DNA of 64,000 bases from Streptomyces sp. TRM68367 (lineage in GTDB: Bacteria; Actinomycetota; Actinomycetes; Streptomycetales; Streptomycetaceae): contig NZ_JACTVI010000042.1 of the NCBI RefSeq assembly GCF_014495685.1, positions 1-64,000 of the forward strand. Direction: 5' to 3'. A program made the translations under genes and the position numbers. The stretch's first letter is position 1. The number at the start of each line of letters is the position of its first letter. Positions 16,084 through 23,750 of the stretch are shown here, one piece after another. A model generated the notes under the pieces. It was not told where the DNA came from and searched no databases. It saw only the letters and a program-made list of their open reading frames with translations.

Positions 16084-16740
16084 ATGTCTCCACTCACCGC
16101 CGGCCCGGTGCCGGCCCTGCTGCCCCGGGCCGAGGAGGGCGAGGCCCCTCCCACACGGTTCGACGACCACCTGGCCGCCCAACTGCTCGCGCAGCGCATC
16201 GTGTTCCTCGGCACCGAGGTCACCGAGGCCTCCGCGAACCGGGTCTGCGCCCAGCTGCTGCTTCTTTCCGCGGAGGACCCGCGCACCGACATCAGCCTGT
16301 ACATCAACAGCCCCGGCGGCTCGGTGCACGCGGGCCTGGCCATCTTCGACACGATGCGGCTGATCCCGAACGACGTCTCGACGCTGGCCATGGGATTCGC
16401 CGCCAGCATGGGCCAGTTCCTGCTCTGCGTCGGCACCCGCGGCAAGCGCTACGCCCTGCCGAACGCGCGGATCATGATGCATCAGCCGTCGGGCGGGATC
16501 GGCGGCACCACCTCCGACATCGAGATCCAGGCGGAGAACCTGGAGTTCGCCAAACGGACGATCGAGCAGATCACCGCCGAGCACACCGGCCAGTTGCCGG
16601 AGACCATCTCCCGGGACGGCGACCGGGACCGCTGGTTCACGGCGGAGCAGGCCAGGGAGTACGGCATGGTGGACCGGGTCGTGGAGTCCCTCGCGGACGT
16701 CCGCCCGGCCGCGTCGCGACGCAGGATGGGGCTTCAGTGA
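16084..16740 (+). CDS. clpP: ATP-dependent Clp protease proteolytic subunit, catalytically complete
   Basis: A 218-residue ClpP peptidase subunit. The triad is intact: Ser108 in [11 protein letters not shown], His133 in MMHQPSGG and Asp178 in SRDGDRD. The oligomer motifs YINSPGGSV and [10 protein letters not shown] are present. A ~25-residue N-terminal extension precedes the usual start of the fold and may be a processed propeptide. ATG 16084 has AGGAG 6 nt upstream. Its stop overlaps the start of the second clpP (TGATG), so the two should be co-translated and probably form mixed rings working with a Clp/Hsp100 ATPase encoded elsewhere. The pair plus a nearby ClgR/PopR-type regulator parallels the accessory clpP3-clpP4 locus of S. 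lividans/S. coelicolor. Confidence 0.92.
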   Translation: MSPLTAGPVPALLPRAEEGEAPPTRFDDHLAAQLLAQRIVFLGTEVTEASANRVCAQLLLLSAEDPRTDISLYINSPGGSVHAGLAIFDTMRLIPNDVSTLAMGFAASMGQFLLCVGTRGKRYALPNARIMMHQPSGGIGGTTSDIEIQAENLEFAKRTIEQITAEHTGQLPETISRDGDRDRWFTAEQAREYGMVDRVVESLADVRPAASRRRMGLQ

Positions 16741-17342
16741 TGGGGACGTACACGATTCCGAACGTCATCGAACGGACCCCGCAGGGCGAGCGGTCCTTCG
16801 ACGTGTTCAGCCGGCTGCTCAACGAGCGGATCATCTTTCTCGGCACCGAGATCGACGACGGCGTCGCCAACGTCGTCATCGCGCAACTCCTGCACCTGGA
16901 GTCGGCGTCCCCCGAGAACGAGATCTCCGTCTACATCAACTCCCCCGGTGGCTCGTTCACTTCGCTCATGGCCATCTACGACACGATGACGTTCGTGCAG
17001 GCGCCGATCTCGACATGCTGCGTCGGGCAGGCGGCCTCCACGGCGGCCGTGTTGCTGGCCGGCGGGGATCCCGGGCGGCGGTACGTGCTGGAGCACGCGC
17101 GCGTGCTGCTCGGGCAGCCGGCCTCCGGCGGGCAGCGGGGCACGGCGTCCGATCTGTCCCTCCAGGCCAAGGAGATGGTGCGGATCCGCTCCCAGGTGGA
17201 GGAGGTCCTGTCGCGGCACACGCACCACGACGTGGCGACGCTGCACGCGGACATGGACCGCGACAAGGTGTTCACCGCCCAGGAGGCCGTGGCCTACGGA
17301 CTGGCCGACGAGGTCCTCAGCCGGCGCCCGGTCATGGTCTGA
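16740..17342 (+). CDS. clpP: ClpP paralogue lacking the catalytic histidine
   Basis: A 200-residue ClpP-fold subunit. The serine is present (Ser100 in [14 protein letters not shown]) and so is the Asp (Asp170 in HADMDRD), but the position of the catalytic His is Gly125 ([10 protein letters not shown]; codons CTC GGG CAG). Oligomerisation elements ([20 protein letters not shown]) are kept. It probably assembles with the upstream subunit and is inactive or very weak on its own, shaping ring or ATPase docking. Translation is coupled to the upstream gene (TGATG); a GTG at 16737 is an alternative start. The change may be conserved in this accessory ClpP branch; that needs an alignment. Confidence 0.88.
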   Translation: MGTYTIPNVIERTPQGERSFDVFSRLLNERIIFLGTEIDDGVANVVIAQLLHLESASPENEISVYINSPGGSFTSLMAIYDTMTFVQAPISTCCVGQAASTAAVLLAGGDPGRRYVLEHARVLLGQPASGGQRGTASDLSLQAKEMVRIRSQVEEVLSRHTHHDVATLHADMDRDKVFTAQEAVAYGLADEVLSRRPVMV

Positions 17343-17360
17343 GGCACCGGCTGCCGCGTC

Positions 17361-17810
17361 TCAGGCGACCATGCACAGCCCGTCGTACGACGAAGTGGAG
17401 GCGCCACGGCTCCTGTTGGTGTACCGCGAGGTGACGCGGGTGAGTTCGCCGTGGGCCCGCGTCAGCAGGTCGCCGAGGCTCAGGCCGAGGGCGTGGGCGG
17501 CGGCCGCGAGGACCTCCGAGGAGGCCTCCTTGCGGCCGCGTTCCACCTCCGACAGGTACGGCATGGAGATCCGGGCCTCGTCCGCGACGTCCTTCAGCGT
17601 GCGCTCCTGCGCGAGGCGTTCGCGCCGCAGGACGTCACCGACCAGGTCGCGCCACAAGGGCTCCCTGGGCTTCCCGGCGGGCTCCGGACGGGCGGGCGGG
17701 GCGGCGGGGCGAGCCGGTCCCGGGGCTGCGGCGGGCCGGGCGGATTCCAGTCCTGCGGCGGGCCGGCGCAGGGGAATGACGCGGGCTTCGTTCGGCGCTT
17801 GTTCGCTCAC
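17361..17810 (-). CDS. XRE-family regulator, ClgR/PopR-like
   Basis: A 149-residue protein with a Pro/Ala-rich head of ~50 residues and a helix-turn-helix in the second half: RRERLAQERTLKDVADEARI, SMPYLSEVERGRKEASSEVL and AAAAHALGLSLGDLL. This is the pattern of actinobacterial ClgR/PopR activators of clp genes. It ends in MVA, close to the short Ala-terminated tails by which such regulators are degraded by ClpP. It converges on the clpP operon with an 18-bp gap. The GTG start at 17810 lies about 6 nt after a TAGGCT box, so the mRNA may be leaderless. Control of the neighbouring clpP operon is inference from family and position. Confidence 0.8.
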   Translation of the reverse strand: MSEQAPNEARVIPLRRPAAGLESARPAAAPGPARPAAPPARPEPAGKPREPLWRDLVGDVLRRERLAQERTLKDVADEARISMPYLSEVERGRKEASSEVLAAAAHALGLSLGDLLTRAHGELTRVTSRYTNRSRGASTSSYDGLCMVA

Positions 17811-17816
17811 ACCCTC

Positions 17817-17822
17817 AGCCTA
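17817..17822 (-). promoter_or_regulatory. -10 element of the ClgR/PopR-like gene
   Basis: TAGGCT on the minus strand fits the Streptomyces -10 pattern TAGxxT and ends 6 nt before the GTG at 17810. Transcription would begin at or next to the start codon, giving a leaderless mRNA; no good Shine-Dalgarno sequence is seen. The -35 box is not clear. Confidence 0.4.
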
Positions 17823-17865
17823 GAAGCGATGGACGCCAGGGGAAGGGCGCAGCATTCTGCCCTGA

Positions 17866-18677
17866 GTGGAATTCACGCAGGGGAAGGGGCGGGCCGTGGT
17901 GCTGCGCGAGAAGTTCGACGAGGTCGCGGAGTTGTACGACCGGGCCCGGCCCCGGTATCCCGAGGCCCTGGTCGCGGAGCTGGCCCGGGTGGCGGGCCTC
18001 GGCCCGGGCAGCCGGGTCCTGGAGGTGGGCCCCGGGACCGGTCAACTCACCGTGCCGCTCGCCGGGTTCGGCTGCCGCATCACCGCGGTGGAGGCCCCGA
18101 ACTGGCGGCGATGGCCCGGCGCCGGCTGGCCGCGTTCCCGGAGGCGGACGTCGTCGTGGCCGACTTCGAGCGCTGGGAGCTGCCGCCGGAGCCGTACGAC
18201 CTGGTGGTGAGCGGCACCTCGTTCCACTGGATCGACCCGGCGGTGCGCGTGGTCAAGGCGGCGCGGGCACTGCGTCCCGGCGGGCGGCTGGTCCTGGTCA
18301 CCACACACCATGTGGCGGGCGGCACCGAGGAGTTCTTCACCCGGGCTCAGGACTGCTACGAACGCTTGGACCCGGCCACGCCGCCCGGTCTGCGCGCGCG
18401 TGACGCGGCCGTGGTGAGCACGGACATCGGCGAGTTGACGGGTTCCCCGCTGTTCGGAGAGGTGGCGGTGGAACGGCACGTGCGGGACATCGCCTACTCC
18501 GCCGACGAGTACCTCGGCGTCCTGCTCACCTACTCGGGCCACCGCGCCCTGGACGACACCGCCCGCGAAGGGCTGCTGGGGTGCATCCGGGAGCTGATCG
18601 AGACGCGGTACGGCGGCCGGGTCACCAAGCGCTACCTGCACGAGCTGATCACGGCGCCCCGGGTGGCGCAGAACTGA
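17866..18677 (+). pseudogene. Class I SAM-dependent methyltransferase with one frameshift
   Basis: The first ~80 codons give EKFDEVAELYDRARPRYPEA and the SAM-binding VLEVGPGTGQLTVPLA, then ITAVEA. At about 18098 the homology moves to the next frame, GPELAAMARRRLAAFPEAD, and continues through VVVADFERWELP, SGTSFHWIDP and RPGGRLVLVTTHH to a normal C-terminus and stop at 18675-18677. One base gained or lost explains everything. The start is uncertain (GTG 17866 or GTG 17896). If the shift is a sequencing error the gene is intact at about 265 residues; otherwise it is recently dead, because the rest is undamaged. Confidence 0.8.
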
Positions 18678-18725
18678 CCGGGCGCCGCGGCCCGCCACCG
18701 GTTTTCCGCCGCACGCACGTGACAG

Positions 18726-18750
18726 GCATGCGTTGGCCTCTCCTGGGTAG
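18726..18750 (+). promoter_or_regulatory. SigB-type promoter candidate for the sigma factor gene
   Basis: GCAT (18726-18729), a 15-bp spacer and GGGTAG (18745-18750) fit the GNNT-N14-16-GGGTAY pattern recognised by Streptomyces SigB-family sigma factors; only the last base departs from Y. It lies 73 bp before the sigma factor start, as expected if the gene is autoregulated. Confidence 0.4.
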
Positions 18751-18782
18751 CCGACACCCGGAACATTCCGAGCAATTGTTGA

Positions 18783-18809
18783 CCGGCCGTTTTCCGGGCC
18801 GTCTTTTTT
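18783..18809 (+). terminator. Rho-independent hairpin with U-tract in the sigma factor leader
   Basis: The 5-bp stem CGGCC / GGCCG (18784-18788 and 18797-18801) with an 8-nt loop is followed by TTTTTT at 18804-18809, a rare T-run in this GC-rich DNA. It ends 13 bp before the sigma factor ATG. It either stops transcripts from the methyltransferase or acts as an attenuator, because it lies downstream of the candidate promoter. Confidence 0.5.
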
Positions 18810-18822
18810 CGTGGGAGAGGCA

Positions 18823-19728
18823 ATGGACACCGCCGTGACCGGGCCGGAGACAGAGAGCACCGAGGGGACCACCGGGAGCAGGACGGGCGACGCGGCGGGA
18901 AGGGGGGAGGGCACGCTTCCCGGCGTGCCCCAGGCGTGGAGCGTGGCGCCGCAGGACGCCCGGGAGCTGTCCCGGCAGTTCTTCCAGCGCCTGGCGGAGC
19001 TGGAGGAGGGTACGCACGAGTACCAGTACTCGCGCAACACGCTCATCGAGATGAACATGTCGCTGGTGCGGTTCGCGGCGGGACGGTTCCGGACCCGCGG
19101 CCACGACATGGAGGACATCGTCCAGACCGGCATGATCGGCCTGATCAAGGCGATCGACCGGTTCGAGCTGTCCCGCGAGGTCGAGTTCACGACGTTCGCG
19201 CTGCCCTACATCCTCGGGGAGATCAAGCGGTTCTTCCGTGACACCACCTGGGCGGTGCACGTGCCGCGGCGGCTCCAGGAGCTGCGCGTGGAGCTGGCCA
19301 GGGCCCGGGAGGAACTCGCCGGCCGGCTGGACCGCGAGCCGACGGTGGCCGAGCTGGCCACACTGATGGACCTGCCCGAGAGGGAGGTCGTCGAGGCGCA
19401 ACTCGCCGCCAACGGCTACACCTCCGCGTCGCTGGACGCGGCACTGACCGGCGACGGGCCGGAGGACGGCGAGGCGGTGCTGGCCGACTTCATCGGCGTG
19501 GAGGAGGAGCGGCTGCGGCTCGTCGAGGACGTCCACTCGCTCGCCCCGCTGATGGCCGAACTCGACGAGCGGGACCGGCGGATCATTCACCTGAGGTTCG
19601 TGGAGGAGGCCACGCAGGCGGAGATCGGCGAACGGCTGGGCTGCTCGCAGATGCATGTGTCCCGGCTGATCAAGCGGATCATCACGCGCCTGCGCCGGGG
19701 CCTCATGGCCGAGCCGGGCGGCGTCTGA
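18823..19728 (+). CDS. RNA polymerase sigma factor, SigB/SigF/SigG family
   Basis: A 301-residue group 3 sigma factor. After a ~40-residue polar head, region 2 reads NMSLVRFAAGRFRTRGHDME, DIVQTGMIGLIKAIDRFE and TTFALPYILGEIKRFFRD. Region 3 is PRRLQELRVELARAREEL, and region 4 ends with EATQAEIGERLGCSQMHVSR. It is the SigB-like stress or development type of which Streptomyces has about nine. ATG 18823 has GGGAGAGG just upstream; an in-frame GTG at 18811 is less likely. An anti-sigma-type ATPase gene converges on it and overlaps its 3' end by 26 bp. Context near clpP genes and PRC-barrel genes suggests a SigL-like locus, but this is not certain. Confidence 0.9.
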   Translation: MDTAVTGPETESTEGTTGSRTGDAAGRGEGTLPGVPQAWSVAPQDARELSRQFFQRLAELEEGTHEYQYSRNTLIEMNMSLVRFAAGRFRTRGHDMEDIVQTGMIGLIKAIDRFELSREVEFTTFALPYILGEIKRFFRDTTWAVHVPRRLQELRVELARAREELAGRLDREPTVAELATLMDLPEREVVEAQLAANGYTSASLDAALTGDGPEDGEAVLADFIGVEEERLRLVEDVHSLAPLMAELDERDRRIIHLRFVEEATQAEIGERLGCSQMHVSRLIKRIITRLRRGLMAEPGGV

Positions 19729-20200
19729 CGGGCCGCTGCCCGGCCTCCCCGTCGCCCACCCGCACCCTGGCCCGGACGCGCTTGCCGACCGGCACCCGCT
19801 CGACGGTGACGTTCTCGGCGAGCGCGTGGACTATCTCCAGACCGTGTCTGCCGATGCGCTCGGGGTCGCGGGGGAAGAGCCGGGGCAGTGCGGCACTGCT
19901 GTCGTAGACGGTCACGGCGACCGCGGCGTCCGTGCCCTCCAGCTCCAGGATGTACGGGCCGTTGCTGTGCCGGTCCGCGTTGGTGACCAGTTCGCTCACG
20001 ACCAGGAGCAGCGCGTCGGCGGACCGTTCGTCGATCACGGCGCACCACTCGGTCCTGAGCCGGCCCAGGAAACCCGTGGCGAAGGACCGGGCCTCGGCGA
20101 TGCAGCCGGGTTGGCCGGTGTAGTGCGCGGCGCGCCGCAGCGGTTCCACGGGCACGTCGAAACCAGTCGGTATCAATGCCTCGCCCACGTGCTCGGTCAT
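19703..20200 (-). CDS. Anti-sigma-type ATP-binding protein (HATPase_c_2, RsbW-like)
   Basis: A 165-residue single-domain GHKL ATPase. The N-box is ELVTNADRHS near residue 70 and the G-boxes are VTVYDSSAALPRLFPRD and GRHGLEIVHALAENV. In Streptomyces such proteins bind SigB-type sigma factors or act as serine kinases on anti-sigma antagonists. It converges on the SigB-type gene, with 26 bp of overlapping 3' ends, so mutual control is plausible; no STAS antagonist is encoded beside it. ATG 20200 follows a weak GAGAGAAA element and matches the family start. The Arg/Pro-rich tail (PVRRRPARP) is read from the antisense of the sigma gene. Confidence 0.82.
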   Translation of the reverse strand: MTEHVGEALIPTGFDVPVEPLRRAAHYTGQPGCIAEARSFATGFLGRLRTEWCAVIDERSADALLLVVSELVTNADRHSNGPYILELEGTDAAVAVTVYDSSAALPRLFPRDPERIGRHGLEIVHALAENVTVERVPVGKRVRARVRVGDGEAGQRPVRRRPARP

Positions 20201-20382
20201 GCGTTTCTCTCTCGACAAGCCGGACTGGCCGGACGCTCCTGCACAGTGCTCGTACCCCGTGCCGGGCCGTGCAGTCCCCACCGGGCCCACCCGCGCTGCG
20301 GGCATTCTCACAGCCGGGCGGGGCACTCGGAGCACACCGGGTCCGGTCCGGCGGCGGGCCGGTCCGGCGGGAAAGGCGTGCG

Positions 20383-20967
20383 ATGTACGAGCTGATGTCC
20401 GCGCGGAGCCTGACGACCCGGCCGGTGGTGACCCTCGGCGGGGATGTCGTCGCGCACGTCAGGGACACGGTGTTCGACGCCTCGGCGGGACGGATCACGG
20501 GCTTCACCCTGAGCGGCCCCCACCTGCTGTCGGGCCCGCTGCGGCTGGGCCTGCCGTGGCCGGCGGTGCACGCGCTGGGCCATGACGCGGTGATGATCCG
20601 CGACGCGGGAGCGCCGGCGCCGGTGGACATGGCCGCGGCGCGGCAGGCGGCCCGGCGGGGGCGGGTCGTGGGCGCGCGGGTGCTGACGGACGCGGGCACC
20701 GAGGTCGGCACGGTGCTCGACGTGGTGGTGGAGGGCGGCAAGAGCGGCCGGGTCACCGGGTTCCGGATCGCCGCGCGCAAGGCGCTCGTGCCGGGCCCGA
20801 AGCACCACCGGCGCAGGGTGTACGTGCCGCGCGGCGAGACGCTCGCCGTGTCCGGCGGTGCGCTGGTCATCCCAGGCGACACCACGCACTACGTGGTCGA
20901 CGACCTGCCGGCCTTCGTCCATGAGGTCGGTGCGCTGCGCGAGTCCCGGAAAGGGGCGCTGCCGTGA
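20383..20967 (+). CDS. PRC-barrel domain protein
   Basis: A 194-residue cytoplasmic protein with two PRC-barrel-like repeats: ELMSARSLTTRPVVTLGGD to about residue 80, and GRVVGARVLTDAGTEVGTVL to about 165. PRC barrels occur in RimM, photosynthetic reaction-centre H subunits and stress proteins and bind other proteins or RNA; no catalysis is expected. ATG 20383 is chosen by domain start; the open frame reaches back to 20176 through non-homologous sequence. It overlaps the next gene (TGATG), which encodes the same fold, so the two are an operon and probably partners. Confidence 0.75.
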   Translation: MYELMSARSLTTRPVVTLGGDVVAHVRDTVFDASAGRITGFTLSGPHLLSGPLRLGLPWPAVHALGHDAVMIRDAGAPAPVDMAAARQAARRGRVVGARVLTDAGTEVGTVLDVVVEGGKSGRVTGFRIAARKALVPGPKHHRRRVYVPRGETLAVSGGALVIPGDTTHYVVDDLPAFVHEVGALRESRKGALP

Positions 20968-21395
20968 TGCTGTTCTCCCAGGTGCGGGGGCTGCCCGTGG
21001 TGTCACTGTCCCCTGGACGCCGTGGGCGGTTCGCCGAGATGGGCGTGCTGAGGTCCCTGACCGTGGACGCCGCCACCGGGATGATCACGCATCTCCGGGT
21101 GCGCGGCCGGCATCCGCGCCGGGAGACCGTGCTGGCCCGGGAGGCGGTGCACGCCGTCGGTCCCGACGCCGTCGTGGTCCGCTCGGCCGACACCGCGGCC
21201 GCGCCGCCACCCCACCACGACCTGCCGGGCCGGCGGATCCTGACCGAGGCGGGCGACGAGCGCGGCACGGTCCTGGACGTCGCCTTCGATCCGGCGACGG
21301 GCCGCGTCGAGACGCTGCTCACCACGCGCGGCGAGCTGCCCGCCGGCCGCATGCTGGGCCTCGGCGACTACGCCCTGGTCGTCCGGACCGGCTGA
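20967..21395 (+). CDS. PRC-barrel domain protein, second of pair
   Basis: A 142-residue paralogue of the previous gene. It opens MLFSQVRGLPVVSLSPGRRG and contains a second barrel half beginning GRRILTEAGDERGTVLDVAF. The two repeats match residues of the upstream protein, suggesting a local duplication with shortening. Translation is coupled by TGATG at 20965-20969; a GTG at 20964 is an alternative start. Function is unknown; a stress-linked role is suggested only by the adjacent sigma factor locus. Confidence 0.72.
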   Translation: MLFSQVRGLPVVSLSPGRRGRFAEMGVLRSLTVDAATGMITHLRVRGRHPRRETVLAREAVHAVGPDAVVVRSADTAAAPPPHHDLPGRRILTEAGDERGTVLDVAFDPATGRVETLLTTRGELPAGRMLGLGDYALVVRTG

Positions 21396-21702
21396 GTCAC
21401 AGCGCCGGGGAGTGCGCCGGTGACTCCGGGGCCGACTGCGTCGTCGTGTCGGGCGGGGGCTCCGGGGACGGAGGCTCCTCGGGCGGCGGCGGCTCGCTCG
21501 TTTCCGGTGCCGGCGTGGGCGTCTCGGAGGTCGGCGGCCTGGTGGTCGGCGGGGTCGAGGTCGGCGACTCGGTGGGAGTGGAGACCCGGTCCGCTGCTCG
21601 ACCGGCCGGCCTTGTGTGCGCCGGTGATGGCCCGCCCGCAAGCCGACGCGGACGGACCCTCCCGGCAGGCGCGGCGCCCGGGCGCTGCTTAGCGTGGGCA
21701 GG
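21396..21702. other. Gene-free stretch with low-complexity Pro/Thr/Glu-coding strand
   Basis: The minus strand of 21397-21590 would encode a Ser/Thr/Pro/Glu-rich tail (PTESPTSTPPTTRPPTSETP and PPPPEEPPSPEPPP) ending at a stop at 21397. No start codon with a ribosome site and no folded domain precede it. It may be the last piece of a lost cell-wall or membrane protein, or mere GC skew. TAGCGT at 21690-21695 is a possible -10 box for the following gene, giving a leaderless transcript. Confidence 0.4.
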
Positions 21703-22971
21703 GTGAGCGTACGCACCGTCCCCGACCAGGCAGTCGCCCGGCACGGCTGGGTCCAGGCCCTCGGCGCGGTGCTGGCCGGGCTGGCGGCGATGGTGCTGGT
21801 CGCCGCGCTGGGGTTGTGGGCGGCCGGGGCCGCGGATCTCCCGGACGGCGCCTTTCCGCGGGTGGTCGTGGCGACCGTGGTCACCGCTGTCGGCGGCAGC
21901 ATCGAGATGACGGGGAACGCGGGCGGGCTCGCCGACACGGAGGCGGACCTGACCGTGCTCCCGCTGTCCGTCACGCTCACCGGTGCCCTGGTGATCGCCC
22001 GCGGCTTCCTGCGCCCGCTGCGGCACCGCGCGGTCGCGGGCGGCACGGAGCTGGCCGGCTGGGCCGGACGGGTCGCCGTCGTGTGGCTGCTCGCGCTGCT
22101 CGGCCTGGCCCTCGCCGCCCGCCAGACGTTCACGATCTCCCTGGGCGAGGGCACGCTGGGCGACATCGGCGACCTGTTCGGCATCGAGCCGGAGGTCGGC
22201 TTCGCCACCGACGTGCCGATCACCCTGCTGTTCGGCCTGCTGTGGCTGGCGGGGGTGCTGACGCTCGCCGTAGTCGTGGCGCGCGGGGCGCCACTGTCGG
22301 GGCGGCTGCTGCGCTTCCAGACGTCGGTGCGTCCGGCGACGTATGCCATGGTCGTGCTGCTGCTCGCGTACGTCGCCGTGGGGATCGTGGTCGCGCTGGT
22401 GGTGGCGGCGACGCGGGGGCACGCGGCGGAGACGTTCGCGGTGATCCTGCTCGGCCTGCCCAACCTGGTGTGGCTGGCGCTCACCATCGGCCTCGGCGCC
22501 ACCTGGGACGGCCGGGTGGAGGGGCCGTTCGGACTGCCGATGCCGCATGTGCTCGACGAGGTGCTGCGCGGACAGGACGTCGCCGCGCTCAACCTGAGTT
22601 CGCTCGCCGAGCAGGACGGCCGGGTGTGGTGGCTGGTGGTCGTCGACGCGGTGTTGCTGCTGGCCGCCGCGTTCCTGATGGCGGTCCGGTCACCGGCCCG
22701 GATGCGGGCCTGGCAGCACGCCGTGCACCTGGCGGTGGCGCTCGCGCTGACGGTGCTCATGATCTGTCTGGTCGCCCGGATCTCCGCGCACTACGGCCTG
22801 TCCGTGCTCGGCATCGGCGACCTGGGCGGCGATCTGGCCGGGGAGTTGTTCCTGCGGCCACGGGTGTGGACGGCTGTCGGCCTCGCCCTGCTGTGGGGCC
22901 TGGTCGCGGGCTTCCTGGGCGGCCTGCTGGCGCGGCAGGTGCACGGGGGCGCGGGTCGGCGGTGCGGGTGA
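21703..22971 (+). CDS. Streptophobe family integral membrane protein
   Basis: A 422-residue protein with about ten hydrophobic helices. The family features are the first helix pair (VLAGLAAMVLVAALGLWAAG), the polar VGGSIEMTGNAGG loop near residue 60, LGATWDGRVEGPFGLPMPHV near 270 and a VHLAVALALTVLMICLVARI helix near 345. Streptophobe proteins are restricted to Streptomyces and relatives and have no known function; they often sit near serine/threonine kinase or zinc-ribbon genes. GTG 21703 is preferred because TAGCGT lies 7 nt upstream; GTG 21694 is also possible. It is monocistronic. Confidence 0.8.
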   Translation: MSVRTVPDQAVARHGWVQALGAVLAGLAAMVLVAALGLWAAGAADLPDGAFPRVVVATVVTAVGGSIEMTGNAGGLADTEADLTVLPLSVTLTGALVIARGFLRPLRHRAVAGGTELAGWAGRVAVVWLLALLGLALAARQTFTISLGEGTLGDIGDLFGIEPEVGFATDVPITLLFGLLWLAGVLTLAVVVARGAPLSGRLLRFQTSVRPATYAMVVLLLAYVAVGIVVALVVAATRGHAAETFAVILLGLPNLVWLALTIGLGATWDGRVEGPFGLPMPHVLDEVLRGQDVAALNLSSLAEQDGRVWWLVVVDAVLLLAAAFLMAVRSPARMRAWQHAVHLAVALALTVLMICLVARISAHYGLSVLGIGDLGGDLAGELFLRPRVWTAVGLALLWGLVAGFLGGLLARQVHGGAGRRCG

Positions 22972-22996
22972 GCGGGCTGCCGGCAGGCCAGGACAG

Positions 22997-23407
22997 TCAG
23001 GCGACGGGGACGCCCAGCGACGGGATGGTGCGCTGCATGCGCAGAGCGTCGACGGACTCGGCGAGGAGTTCGTACTCGGTGGTGTCGTCGCTGGTGGCGA
23101 TGCGCACCAGGCGTCCGGCGGCCAGTTCGTCGGCGACCAGTTCCTGCTCGGCCGGGTCGCCGCACCAGGCGCGCAGGACGGCGGGCACGTCGGGTACGGT
23201 GTCGCCGACGGCGACGAGCGCGTTCGGCGGTATGTGCTCGGCGTCGGGCTGCGGATCTAATCGCTGGGCGATCCAGGAGGCCCGGTCCCGAAGCCACCAC
23301 AGGGCGAGCGCCAGGGTCGGGGCCCGGTAGGTGCCCAGAGGTACGCCGATGCGCCGGCCGTCGCAGACGCCGTACGCGGTGACATGGCACAGAAACTCGT
23401 CGTGCAC
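22997..23407 (-). CDS. Conserved hypothetical protein
   Basis: A 136-residue soluble protein beginning MHDEFLCHVTAYGVCDGRRI. It has a YRAPTLALALWWLRDRASW segment near residue 27 and an acidic helical middle (EQELVADELAAGRLV). No signal peptide, membrane helix or catalytic motif is seen. I do not recognise the family with certainty. It is convergent with the streptophobe gene (25-bp gap) and has a 343-bp gene-free region upstream. Confidence 0.6.
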   Translation of the reverse strand: MHDEFLCHVTAYGVCDGRRIGVPLGTYRAPTLALALWWLRDRASWIAQRLDPQPDAEHIPPNALVAVGDTVPDVPAVLRAWCGDPAEQELVADELAAGRLVRIATSDDTTEYELLAESVDALRMQRTIPSLGVPVA

Positions 23408-23750
23408 GCGGTGCCTTCCCCGTTGCCGTGCTCGGCGGTTGGCCGGGCCTCGCTTCCCGGCGGCTCGCGAGCGGTGCGTGAGGGCGCCGTAGCGGCATGT
23501 GAAGCGCTCTCGCTGTCGAGTATCTTCACTGCTGACACACTGTCACCATGGGTTTCCGGCCAGTCTCCTGGCATATTCTCCCTACCTGTTGGCCGAAATG
23601 CGACGGGCGTCGCGGGCGAGCGTCATGACCGCTACCGGACTCCCGTCTTGACCAGCACGGACGACCTCGATGGGACCGGCCCTCGCCCAGACGATGAGTT
23701 CTGCCGCCCGCAGCGGTCTGTAGGAGAAGGACCCCAGAGCGGAGGACGTC
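23408..23750. other. Intergenic region between hypothetical protein and DUF1905 gene
   Basis: This 343-bp gap lies between divergent genes and should hold both promoters. It includes a less GC-rich block (23515-23590) with TGACACACTGTCACC, where GTGACAGTGTGTCA-like symmetry is seen (TGACA-cac-TGTCA at 23533-23545). AGGAG at 23722 is too far from the DUF1905 start to be its ribosome site, but GGAGGAC at 23741-23747 serves. A 56-codon minus-strand frame (23582-23752) is discussed in the findings. Confidence 0.4.

Noticed and set aside
12502-16740. Prophage or integrated plasmid
   Set aside because: No integrase, phage structural, relaxase or att-like direct repeats at a tRNA were found; the region is better explained by deletions in resident genes.
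21397-22548. 383-codon minus-strand gene opposite the streptophobe gene
   Set aside because: It is antisense to ten transmembrane helices; only its Pro/Thr/Glu tail beyond 21590 lies in free DNA and has no start of its own.
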